From Moorella sp. Hama-1 (GTDB taxonomy: Bacteria; Bacillota; DSM-521; Neomoorellales; Neomoorellaceae): a DNA stretch of 64,000 nucleotides. Position numbers and translations under genes: made by a program. Below, piece after piece: positions 54,043 to 62,069 of the stretch. The notes beneath the pieces are model-generated. The model searched no databases and was not told the origin of the DNA. It worked only from the letters and a program-made list of their open reading frames with translations. Location of the stretch: NCBI RefSeq assembly GCF_023734095.1, contig NZ_AP024620.1:2662501-2726500 (forward strand), given 5' to 3'. Each line of letters starts with the position of its first letter. The stretch's first letter is position 1.

Positions 54043-54430
54043 TCATGGGATGCTAATCTTAGCAGGGGGCCACCTTTGCCCACAGTAGCTTTAGCTAATA
54101 TCCCTGTTTCCGTACTACGGGATGGGGGCACAGGTAATTCCCTATTGGATTGAGGTGTTGCGGCCGTTTTCTCTGTGGCTTGAAAATCTCCACCCTGTAT
54201 TTCCCAGTTGATATTCCCCTGGAACATGTCGGCAGCCCGGGAATAAGCTTCAATTTGGGCGTTCAGCCCCCGGTTTAGACCACTACCGGCCACCAGTTGA
54301 GTATTAATTGGGGAACATAGCCCGGCTCTTTCCGGAACACCAGGGTGGCCACTCCAAACAAAATCAGCGCTAAGGCCATGGAGAATGAGCCTACCCGCCA
54401 TTGCCTCATGGTTTTTCCTTCGCGTTGCAT
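54018..54430 (-). pseudogene. LiaF/DUF5668-like membrane protein, frameshifted
   Basis: From ATG 54430 (or 54409) one frame gives a membrane segment (MRQWRVGSFSMALALILFGV, then LILNWWPVVVV) and stops at TAA 54275-54277. Another frame continues with NAQIEAYSRAADMFQGNINW and QGGDFQATEKTAATPQ. This resembles LiaI/LiaF-type envelope-stress proteins. It was probably the last gene of the sigma/anti-sigma operon at 57-59 kb before the IS607-type insertion. Confidence 0.5.
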
Positions 54431-54479
54431 CTTTCACCCTGGTTCAAATAACTTAACAATTCCTGATACACTGTACCAT

Positions 54480-54740
54480 TTCTTGTTAAGCGGCCTCCCC
54501 ATGACCAGGCTTTACACCTCCATGGAAATATTTCCTGGGGTGACAGGGGGGCCTCGGCCCCGGGAGTCCCACCCGGACGGGAAAACGGCGCTTGACGGGC
54601 GCAGGACGCGGACTTTCGGGAAACTACGAGGGTTTCCGTCCTACGTTGACCGTCAAGGGAAAGCGCTTTTAGGCCCTGCCTCCCGCGATCTGTTGGATGC
54701 GGCCTACCGGTTTGTCCGATACCGGCTAACGGGGTCACCT
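54480..54740 (-). ncRNA. Putative right-end guide RNA (omega/reRNA) of the IS607-type TnpB
   Basis: The minus strand folds into nested stems just after tnpB: CTTGACGG (54591-54598) with CCGTCAAG (54650-54657); AGGAC with GTCCT; GGAAAC (54619-54624) with GTTTCC (54632-54637); and GGGGCC/GGCCCC (54548-54561) near the end. TnpB proteins use a right-end RNA of this kind whose 3' part guides them. Exact ends are not visible from one copy. Confidence 0.5.
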
Positions 54741-56435
54741 ATTCGCTAAAGCGAGCTGCTTCAAGTCGTGCCACGCAGAGTAAAAGGATTCCTGTTTGAA
54801 ACGGGTCAGCCCGTTGTGAACGGGAATCTTGCCGTCCAGCTGTGTGACAAGCCGCTTTACCTTTCGGGTCATCCCTTTTCCTTCCCCAGGTAAGGAATTC
54901 GCCTTTGGGATCAGCTTTTCTTTAATGGCTTGGACTTGTCTCTTTAACTCTTTGGTGATCTTCTCCTTGAAACCAATCGCCCGGCGGGCGATGACTAAGG
55001 CTGCGGCATGGTGGATAGTTATCCCGTACCGCTGCCTGTACTTCCAGTAACCGATGGTGGAGGTGTGCGCCGGCCAAACCGGTCTTACTTCCACGCCTTC
55101 TTTGAAAGCTTTGCGCATGACGGCTACAATCATCTTTTTAAACGGGAAATTTGCTGCCATGCGGTTGAATCTTTTGTTCGTGTCCAATCGGTCTTTACCG
55201 AAGTCCAGTTTTTCCACCGCCAGGGGTTTGCCCAGGGCTCTGGTTATGCTTACCACTACCTGGGCCAGCACGCCGATCAGGTAGGTGCGCCGGTATCCCC
55301 GGCTGTAAGCCAGCTCGGGTACCTTGATGTAGAGAAAACCGTTCGGGTGTATGGTTACCTGGAATTCCCCGGCGAATTTATGCAGTGTTTTCGGATAGGG
55401 TACACTGAAGCCTTCCGGCCAGGGTTCCGGCTGGCCAGTGTAACCTACGTTGGCTAACGCTACGCCGTCCGGGTTGGTGTCCATTCCCAGGTAGCCCCGG
55501 TTGGGATTGGTCACTGTTGCGGGTGCGGCAATGGTAAAGGTAATGTGGGCCCGGTAACGACCGTCATTGTCTCTGATTAGCTCCACGGTGTAGGGTGCAC
55601 CGGAAAGTAACAGTTCCCACATTTTTAGCCGGTGCTTTTCCGGCAGCCACAATTTACCTTCTACCCGGGGCGCTTTGGTCATAATTGGTCGCCCTTTGCT
55701 ATCGGTACCTATCTGTTCCGACAAGTGGGAGATGGTTACCGCCAGGGTGAAGCCGCCATTCTGGTAACTTAGCTTCATATTCGGGTTGCCGCCTTTGGTT
55801 TCGTCTCCCCGGGCGTAGAGCCGGTTTTGTCTAGCGTTCCGCCACTCTTCCCGGGTGGCTCTGCCTTGGCAGACCCGCTTCCACAGGGAACAGCCGCCGA
55901 AGACTACTTTGGGTATGGTGCCGTTGTTCTGGTGGTCTTGCAATCCCACCAGTTTTTCGGCCAGTTTTTTGACCCGCATTTTACGACCATGGACGGTACG
56001 TTTGGCTTTTTCACTTTTAACGGTGTCGCCGGCTTTAATCGCCTTAGCCAGGTCTTTTTCGGCCCAACCGAGCTTCTTTTTGGCACGAGCCAGTTTAGTT
56101 TCTGTTTCCTTGATTTCCATGACCAGCAGTTCTCTTTGGGAACCGATGATTTCTCTTGCCTTTAGTATGGCGTCGTCGCAAAAACGGGAGTTTAAGCCGA
56201 ACACTTCCTGTCCCTGTTTTTTAAGTTCTTCCCGCGAATCGCCTTCCAGCAGCCGGTTGAAAGCCCAGCGGGTACAGGCGCAGAAAAGACGCATCTCTGT
56301 GGTCAGGGGATCTTCCACACCCTTCGCCCACTTCTCGTTGCGCCGGGCCGGATAGATTGCCGGGAAAAATTCGCCGCAGACGGTGTATTTGATGCCTTCA
56401 ACCGGGTTAATCGGTCTCTTTTTCGGCTTCTTCAT
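54735..56435 (-). CDS. tnpB: TnpB-like RNA-guided nuclease of the IS607-type element
   Basis: 566 residues. RuvC-I Asp319 (GYLGMDTNPDGVALANV) and RuvC-II Glu408 (LAVEKLDFGKD) are present. At the RuvC-III position, usually an Asp before AAA, it reads GITIHHAAALVIARRAIG with His475/His476. No CxxC zinc-ribbon pair is visible. A coiled, Lys-rich N-terminal part (about 90-170) precedes the core. It overlaps tnpA by 29 bases. Full-length and intact, but its nuclease activity is uncertain. Confidence 0.85.
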   Translation of the reverse strand: MKKPKKRPINPVEGIKYTVCGEFFPAIYPARRNEKWAKGVEDPLTTEMRLFCACTRWAFNRLLEGDSREELKKQGQEVFGLNSRFCDDAILKAREIIGSQRELLVMEIKETETKLARAKKKLGWAEKDLAKAIKAGDTVKSEKAKRTVHGRKMRVKKLAEKLVGLQDHQNNGTIPKVVFGGCSLWKRVCQGRATREEWRNARQNRLYARGDETKGGNPNMKLSYQNGGFTLAVTISHLSEQIGTDSKGRPIMTKAPRVEGKLWLPEKHRLKMWELLLSGAPYTVELIRDNDGRYRAHITFTIAAPATVTNPNRGYLGMDTNPDGVALANVGYTGQPEPWPEGFSVPYPKTLHKFAGEFQVTIHPNGFLYIKVPELAYSRGYRRTYLIGVLAQVVVSITRALGKPLAVEKLDFGKDRLDTNKRFNRMAANFPFKKMIVAVMRKAFKEGVEVRPVWPAHTSTIGYWKYRQRYGITIHHAAALVIARRAIGFKEKITKELKRQVQAIKEKLIPKANSLPGEGKGMTRKVKRLVTQLDGKIPVHNGLTRFKQESFYSAWHDLKQLALANR

Positions 56436-57063
56436 CCCGCTCCACCCCCGCCATCAGTTCCCGAAAACCCTGCCTGACTTTCTTGCCGTCCCTGGCTCCA
56501 TACAGCCGGGCTGAAAAGGAGGTGACGATGGACAGCAGGTCCCGCACCAGTTCCGATTGGGCGTCCTCCGGTTCCTTTTCCGCGATGGCGATTATTTCTA
56601 CGCCGCAGTATTTTAGGTGCCGCTCAATATACGAGTAACCAAAACGGGCCAGCCGATCAGGGTATTCGATGAGCAGTTTTTTGTACTCCCCTTGTTCGGC
56701 CAGTTTGAGGACATTAGCCAATCCCCGGCGCTTCTGGTTCAAGCCGCTGGCTACATCTGCTAATTCCGCTTTGATGGTAAAGTTGTGTTCCTGGGCATAT
56801 TGGCGCAGCCGGTCCATCTGCCGGTCCAGGTTGCCGGCGTCGGCCTGCTTTTTTGTGGATACCCGGGCGTAAAGCACAACCGCTTCCGGTTCACGGAATA
56901 ACTGACCGGAAGACAACAGCCGGTTCAATTCGTCCATGGAGTACCGGCGTTGTCCGCCAGGCAAACGAACGGGTTTGATCAAACCCTGCTTCTCCCAATT
57001 ACGCAGGCTGTTCGGGTGAACGCCCAATTTTTTTGCTGCTTTGCTGATGGTTAACAGTTCCAT
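56407..57063 (-). CDS. tnpA: IS607-type serine recombinase (TnpA)
   Basis: 218 residues. An N-terminal MerR-like HTH (TISKAAKKLGVHPNSLRNWE, GGQRRYSMDEL) is followed by a serine resolvase catalytic domain with Ser69 in LYARVSTKKQ and the conserved YPDRLARFGY motif. It moves the element by serine recombination without inverted repeats. It is nearly identical to copy 2 (62867-63523). Confidence 0.93.
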   Translation of the reverse strand: MELLTISKAAKKLGVHPNSLRNWEKQGLIKPVRLPGGQRRYSMDELNRLLSSGQLFREPEAVVLYARVSTKKQADAGNLDRQMDRLRQYAQEHNFTIKAELADVASGLNQKRRGLANVLKLAEQGEYKKLLIEYPDRLARFGYSYIERHLKYCGVEIIAIAEKEPEDAQSELVRDLLSIVTSFSARLYGARDGKKVRQGFRELMAGVERDEEAEKETD

Positions 57064-57094
57064 GATTCTATGGTAGCATTTTTGTTATGTTTTG

Positions 57095-57943
57095 TCAATA
57101 TTTATTGACCTGTCGGTAGCTGCTACAAACCTCCATTATATCGTTTATGTCGTTTATATCATTATCCAAACATGATTCCGTCTTTACTTTCTCCGTAGCT
57201 GGCAGGTTGAGCCTGCTTCCCATAACCAGCCGTACACCACCACCAATAAATATCGCTGCTATAAACCCCGTTTTGATTATGTTTATCAAGTTATAGCTAA
57301 GGTAGGGGACAACCACGCGTTCAAAGATAATCAGGACACCTAAGGCAATTAAACTAAGACCCACCCATCGTTGCTTTTCCACCAGCCAGGATAACAATGT
57401 ATCCTCACTTTCGGGTACAGTCCTATCATTGGCTGACACCAGTTGCAAAGCGTCAAAGAAACTATAAAGCCAGATGACCGGCAGCATGAAAAAGAAAAGG
57501 CTCAGGTGCAGCCAGTCCATAAGAAACAGGGCCAGGAAAAAGATGGTCATAAGGCCAAGTCCCCGCTGCTGCCATCCAAGGTACATGTGGCCCGCCCCGG
57601 GGATGATGCTGAACAGTAACGCCCAGAACCTGCTCTTGTAGCCGTCGGCTAGACTGTTGCCGAGCTCCGCCAGGGGGGAACTGTCGGGAACTGTTTCGCC
57701 GGATTGAATCCGGCCGCAGAGTTGGAGGGCATCAAATAAACTATAGAGCCAGACAAGCGGTAGCAATACCAATAACACGAGAAAATCATGAGACCCGGTA
57801 ACCGCGCTGGCTAATAGCACCAGCCCCAGCCACCCGAAAAACGCGGCCATGATGACCATGCCCCGGTTCATCAAGCCCAGGTAAAAATGACCCAGGCCGG
57901 GAAAAACGGACAATATAGAAGTAGTAAATTTGCTTTTGCCCAT
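57095..57943 (-). CDS. Duplicated TM2-like membrane protein, tail replaced by IS607-type element
   Basis: 282 residues. Two similar halves each begin with a TM2-like signature (FPGLGHFYLGLMNRG and IPGAGHMYLGWQQRG) and VWLYSLFDALQL/IWLYSFFDALQL. A further helix pair follows. The last 12 residues (EVCSSYRQVNKY) are encoded by the IS607-type left end, so the native C terminus is lost. Third gene of the decayed sigma operon. Confidence 0.75.
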   Translation of the reverse strand: MGKSKFTTSILSVFPGLGHFYLGLMNRGMVIMAAFFGWLGLVLLASAVTGSHDFLVLLVLLPLVWLYSLFDALQLCGRIQSGETVPDSSPLAELGNSLADGYKSRFWALLFSIIPGAGHMYLGWQQRGLGLMTIFFLALFLMDWLHLSLFFFMLPVIWLYSFFDALQLVSANDRTVPESEDTLLSWLVEKQRWVGLSLIALGVLIIFERVVVPYLSYNLINIIKTGFIAAIFIGGGVRLVMGSRLNLPATEKVKTESCLDNDINDINDIMEVCSSYRQVNKY

Positions 57944-58426
57944 TTACTTGGTACCCTCCTTAATTTTTATAATCATCGCCAGCCTGCCACTGGCGTTTGC
58001 CACCAGGCGGTCGGACCAACCGAAGGGAATTTTCTGCTCGACACTTTCCGCTAGTGTAGCTACCCGCACCTGGCTGTGGATAGCTCCTGAAGCGAGGAAA
58101 TCAAACCATCCTCCTGCCAGGAGAAGAAGGGTAATGGCGGCTGCTATGGTATAATACTGGATTGTCTTGGCGACCCAGTTGCAGTCCAGGCGCGACCAAT
58201 TTTTTCGCCGGCTGCATACCTCGGTAACCCTACGGGTAACCCTTACGGCGAAATCAGGAGAAAGGAACCCGGAAGCTGCTGCTTCATCCCGGGACCCGAA
58301 GGTCGCAAGGTAGTTATCCAGGCAAGCTTCACAGATCCGCAAATGGTCCTCCATCGCCCGCCGCGTCCTTTCCGGCAAAAAACCATCCTTGTATAAAAGC
58401 CATTCCCGGCGACTATAGTGCAGCAC
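57944..58426 (-). CDS. Anti-sigma factor with zinc-finger-like motif
   Basis: 160 residues. The N-terminal HLRICEACLDNYLATFGS contains the HxxxCxxC motif of zf-HC2 anti-sigma factors. One membrane helix (IQYYTIAAAITLLLLAGG) and an exported tail follow. GTG at 58426 is chosen for the close GGAGGGG. The sigma gene just upstream is broken, so the target may be gone. Confidence 0.8.
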   Translation of the reverse strand: MLHYSRREWLLYKDGFLPERTRRAMEDHLRICEACLDNYLATFGSRDEAAASGFLSPDFAVRVTRRVTEVCSRRKNWSRLDCNWVAKTIQYYTIAAAITLLLLAGGWFDFLASGAIHSQVRVATLAESVEQKIPFGWSDRLVANASGRLAMIIKIKEGTK

Positions 58427-58429
58427 CTT

Positions 58430-58975
58430 CTACCCCTCCTTCAACTTTTCCCGTAACATTTTGCGGGCACGGTACAAACGCGATTCCACCGTTTTAACCG
58501 TTACACCGCCTTCAGCTGCCAGCGCCCGGTAATCTTTACCTTCAAGGTAAAAACCGGTAAACGTATGGCGGTAATCCTCAGGTAATTCCTAGCACAACGA
58601 TAGCAGGTTTGCTAGCGTTTCCTTATGAATCACTTCATCTTCTACCGAAGATCCTGGGTTTAATCCCGGCCCCCCCACCTGCTCAGGGTATTCTACCATG
58701 GTCTCTAAACTTTGCCTGCGCTTGCGTTTCCAGTCAATCGCTTTATTGGTAGCAATACGGGCCAGCCAGTGTTTGAAACTACCGCCACGATAGCGGGGCA
58801 GGGAGCGGTAAACCTGAATAAACGTTTCCTGTAAGATATCTTCCGCCGTTACTGGATTACATACAATCGGCATAATTATTGCCAGGAGAAAAGGGCTAAA
58901 AAGCTCCACAATCCGGGTAAAGGCAAGGTCATCCCCCGCTATAGCCCGCTTGATTAAATCCTCTTCCAGGTTTAT
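58430..58975 (-). pseudogene. ECF sigma factor with in-frame stop and no standard start
   Basis: The frame reads NLEEDLIKRAIAGDDLAFTR, region 2 (VTAEDILQETFIQVYRSLPR, KHWLARIATNKAIDWKRK), then a TAG at 58591-58589 immediately before ELPEDYRHTFTGFYLEGKDY and TVKTVESRLYRARKMLREKL, a normal region 4 in the same frame. At the expected start, after GGGGAGGG, the codon is ATA (58975-58973). Two separate lesions suggest real loss, though readthrough cannot be excluded. Confidence 0.7.
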
Positions 58976-59124
58976 ACCCTCCCCTCCCTGCCTGTTTGCC
59001 CTTCCTTTAATTAAGACGTTAAAATTTAAAAAGCCCCTGCAAAAAATAAAATGTTAAACAGTCTTCGGTGGGTGAGGATCGACAACGGAAGGTTTCATTC
59101 TCCAGATTAAGAAAGTTGATTAAT

Positions 59125-59159
59125 GGTAAAAAGCCGCAATGACATTGCGGCTTTTTACC
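59125..59159. terminator. Perfect palindrome, bidirectional terminator
   Basis: GGTAAAAAGCCGCAATG (59125-59141) and CATTGCGGCTTTTTACC (59143-59159) form a 17-base perfect stem around a single base, with A and T tracts on both arms. A copy with one mismatch is at 50283-50311. The remaining DNA from 58976 to 59346 shows no gene. Confidence 0.75.
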
Positions 59160-59346
59160 GGCAGGCTTATTCACGCCCGGGGTGTCCATGAGGTTTTGCT
59201 GTACCCCAGATTGCCAGCCAGGGTGTTACCGGGGTGACAAACGCCAAACAACGAGGTTTGATCATTACCCCAGGTCTCCAGCAGGCGTTGTGGTCAGATC
59301 GTGGCAAAATTGCTGTCCACCGGTGTAACCCGCGTTCCCGGGCCTC

Positions 59347-61308
59347 CTACGCTAGATTGACATAAAGCCCATACACAAAGCCTTCCCGCCCGTCGTCCAG
59401 GCGTACCCGGAGCCAACCGTTAGCCAATCTTTCAAGTATGGTCACCAGGGTGCCTCGGGGCAGGAGGGCCACATGCTGGTAACTGGTACCAGGGCCTGTC
59501 CGCACATAGAGGGCCGAAGCTGTTACCCGCCCCGTGGCGACCCCTGGCCCGGCCAGCTTGATGGTGGCTACTGCCTCCTGGTTTCCCAGGCTGACCTTGA
59601 CCACACCCTCCATCACCCCGCCGGTGCAGACCAGCCGGCCCGTCCCGGGGTCAAACCGGCCCAGGCCCGGGCTCACGCTCCAGCGGTACAGGGATTTATC
59701 CACCAGGACCTCTTCCCCGCCGGCGTCATAGGCGGTGACCGTGAATTGCTGGCTGGCACCCGGTACCAGAGAGGCCGCGGCCGGGGTCAGGACCAGGCGG
59801 GCAATTCTATCAACCACCGTCACTTTAGCTGTAGCCTGCACCTCCCCGGTCCGGGCCGTTACCACGCCCTGGCCGGGATGGGTAGCCTCGAAGATCCCCC
59901 GGTAGACAAAACGGCCCACGCTGCCTCCCACCTGCCAGGTCAGGTCGGTTGGAACCGGCGTCGGGTTGTAGTAATTGTCCTGGGCTTTAAGTTTAAACTC
60001 TACCCGGCTGCCCTGGTAAACCTTGAGGCTGCCGGGGGAAAGGTACAGGTGGCTCAGTTTACCCCGGGGGGCGCTGCTGAAGAGCACCAGGCCGTTGGTG
60101 ACGGGCCGTTCCTGGCCGTCGGAGGGTTTGTTCGTTATAACCAGGCCGTTCTCCCCGGCAGGCCTGACGGCGAGCACGGCGGAGCCGCCCCCGTCCAGGT
60201 TAATGGCCGTGACTATGCCCCGGGCCTGCATAAATTCCGCCAGTTCGTAGAGGGTCATGCCGTTGCTGTAGCCGGGCTGGCGGCCGTCGGCAACGATAAT
60301 CTCTAGGCGACCGTCCCTGGTGACCCCGGCCGCCGTGCGGGGATGGCGGGTCGCCACCAGGGGGTCCCGGCTGGCCGGCGGCAGGGCGACCCGGCCGTTT
60401 TGCAGGATGAACTCATGACCGCCCACGGCCTGGATGACCTCATTCCACCGGGTATCGGTAAACTTCAGGGTGAAGCTGACCCGGTCGCCGGGGTTGACCT
60501 GCTTCAAGAACTCCTGGGCCCGGCCGTGGCCGGAGAGGACGACCCCATCCCGAGGTATGGGGGTGTTACCCCGGCCGTCCAACCGGGTGACCACGGTGCC
60601 GCTGTATGTACGCCCGGCCCGCAGGGGCAGGTCGACGCCCTTAATTATAAGCTCGCTGCCGTATTCATTGGTCTCCGTACCGGCGGCATAGGCCGGGGTA
60701 TAGAGGATGAGGCTGTCGGTCAAGCGGGGCCGGTTGATGGCGGTAAGGGGGTAATTATAAACAGTTCGGGCAACGCTACGGCCTTTGGTGGCTACCTCCC
60801 GGGTCACTGTGAGTTCGGCGGCCAGGACCGGCGTGCCTATGAGGACCTTTTTATCCCGGGTCAGCCCCAGGGCCGGGAAACCTTCCGGGTTGGTGAGCAG
60901 TTCGCCGTTCCTTATTTGCAGGCCGATGGGCAGGTAAGGCGGTTGGGTGCTGTAGAAATCGCCGTTGGCAGCCGCCACCGGGGCCTTCCCCGGCCCGGCC
61001 AGCCGCCCCGCCATGGCCGTAGGGCGCTCCAGGTCCCTGGCCAGGTTGTCCCGGGACAGGGCCGTCTCCAGGACAGTGTACCTGTCATTGGGATCAATGG
61101 TTAAAACCTTGATGGCTTCGTTGTATTCAGGAGCGTCAAGCCTGTAGGCCGAGTAACGTACCCCCGTGGCCAGGGGTACCTGCTCCGTTTCAGCGGTTAC
61201 CTGCCAGGATGGAGCCGCCAGGGCTGCCAGGGGACCGGCCAGCAGGCTGCAAACTAAAACGAGGGCCGTAAAGACTGGCCAACACCGCTTCCTGGGTACT
61301 GGTGACAT
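59347..61308 (-). CDS. Secreted phosphodiester-glycosidase (NAGPA)-like protein with Ig-like and SH3 domains
   Basis: ATG at 61308 gives 653 residues. The signal peptide ends LAALA. The NAGPA-type domain (about 90-400) carries AANGDFYSTQP, GVTRDGRLEIIVADGRQPGY and INLDGGGSAVLAV, the family signature. Two bacterial Ig-like domains (about 415-580) and a C-terminal SH3 domain (TASALYVRTGPGTSYQHVAL) follow. It probably acts on cell-wall or exopolysaccharide phosphodiester-linked sugars. ECF-type promoter at 61398-61425. Confidence 0.87.
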   Translation of the reverse strand: MSPVPRKRCWPVFTALVLVCSLLAGPLAALAAPSWQVTAETEQVPLATGVRYSAYRLDAPEYNEAIKVLTIDPNDRYTVLETALSRDNLARDLERPTAMAGRLAGPGKAPVAAANGDFYSTQPPYLPIGLQIRNGELLTNPEGFPALGLTRDKKVLIGTPVLAAELTVTREVATKGRSVARTVYNYPLTAINRPRLTDSLILYTPAYAAGTETNEYGSELIIKGVDLPLRAGRTYSGTVVTRLDGRGNTPIPRDGVVLSGHGRAQEFLKQVNPGDRVSFTLKFTDTRWNEVIQAVGGHEFILQNGRVALPPASRDPLVATRHPRTAAGVTRDGRLEIIVADGRQPGYSNGMTLYELAEFMQARGIVTAINLDGGGSAVLAVRPAGENGLVITNKPSDGQERPVTNGLVLFSSAPRGKLSHLYLSPGSLKVYQGSRVEFKLKAQDNYYNPTPVPTDLTWQVGGSVGRFVYRGIFEATHPGQGVVTARTGEVQATAKVTVVDRIARLVLTPAAASLVPGASQQFTVTAYDAGGEEVLVDKSLYRWSVSPGLGRFDPGTGRLVCTGGVMEGVVKVSLGNQEAVATIKLAGPGVATGRVTASALYVRTGPGTSYQHVALLPRGTLVTILERLANGWLRVRLDDGREGFVYGLYVNLA

Positions 61309-61397
61309 AATGAATGAATACCTCCCGCGCGTTTCCGCTTTTAGTATGTCATGTTTTAGTAAATGGCTTTCCTGCTGTTTTTCAGCTCCATCCTTTA

Positions 61398-61425
61398 TAG
61401 ACGTTGTTGAAGGTCGCCAGGTTCC
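61398..61425 (-). promoter_or_regulatory. ECF-type promoter of the NAGPA-like gene
   Basis: On the minus strand GGAACC (complement of 61420-61425), 16 bases, CGTCTATAAA (-10 half complement of 61398-61403). It lies 90 bases upstream of the start codon. Confidence 0.72.
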
Positions 61426-61458
61426 TGAAATGTCATCCATCTAAATAATCGCCGCTAC

Positions 61459-61516
61459 TTGACAAAGTATCAGGCCGGGGTTATATTGTGGTTAATTAGA
61501 TATTTATCTAAATAAT
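61459..61516 (+). promoter_or_regulatory. Promoter and operator of the ArsR-SdpI unit
   Basis: TTGACA (61459-61464), 17 bases, TATATT (61482-61487). The palindrome TTAGATA-TT-TATCTAA (61496-61511) covers the start region. The sequence ATCTAAATAAT at 61506-61516 also occurs as a direct copy at 61439-61449, upstream of the -35. Binding by the ArsR-like repressor is expected. Confidence 0.72.
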
Positions 61517-61529
61517 GGGGTGAAGGGCA

Positions 61530-61826
61530 ATGGGGCTCAATACCCTCTTCAAGGCCCTGGGGGATGAGACCCGCCGGGAGATCCTGCGGCGGCTGGCCCG
61601 GGGGGATATGGCCGCCGGGGAGATTGCCGCGGCCTTCGAACTCTCCTGGCCGACCATCTCCCACCACTTGAATGTCCTCAAGGAGGCGGGGCTGGTGCAG
61701 GATGAGAAAAGGGGCCAGTACGTCATCTATTCCCTCAATACCACCGTGTTGCAGGATATCACCGGCTGGCTCTTCGACATGCTGGGGATAATAACGGCAA
61801 GCAAACCAGGTAAGAAACAGGCCTGA
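61530..61826 (+). CDS. ArsR-family repressor (SdpR-like)
   Basis: 98 residues with a winged helix: FKALGDETRREILRRLARGD then FELSWPTISHHLNVLKEAGL and DEKRGQYVIYSLN. No metal-binding Cys pair (ELCVC) is present, as in SdpR-type members. It precedes an SdpI-like gene, the usual SdpR/SdpI pairing, and has a palindromic operator at its promoter. Confidence 0.88.
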   Translation: MGLNTLFKALGDETRREILRRLARGDMAAGEIAAAFELSWPTISHHLNVLKEAGLVQDEKRGQYVIYSLNTTVLQDITGWLFDMLGIITASKPGKKQA

Positions 61827-62069
61827 AGGGGGCCCTTACAGGGTAAACCCTCATGCCCTACCTGTAGGATGAAAACGGCCGCGCAGCAGGCTCTTTATTC
61901 AGTGTCTTCATATGAAAACCGCCGCATTAATGTTCATTACCGCTTCCAACCCTGGTAATCGGTCCTTGATTGAAAAGAGCGTACGCTAACAAAGGGCGAA
62001 CAAAGCGCTGTAACTATCGGCAGCATATTATTACAGCCGGAACTACCACCGGAAAAGGAGGCATTGTCT

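Larger units (their letters stand above)
54440..57134 (-). mobile_element. IS607-type element, copy 1
   Basis: A complete element with a serine recombinase gene, a tnpB gene and structured right-end DNA. The left end begins at about 57134 with GGAGGTTTGTAGCAGC, a sequence shared with copy 2 at 62796 onward. The right end lies between the structured region (54548-54657) and about 54440. It separates the membrane protein at 57095-57943 from the LiaF-like remnant. Target duplications are not expected for IS607. Confidence 0.8.

Noticed and set aside
59162-59346. Search for a tRNA or riboswitch in the spacer before the NAGPA-like gene's end
   Set aside because: No cloverleaf or known aptamer core recognised; only a palindromic terminator precedes it.
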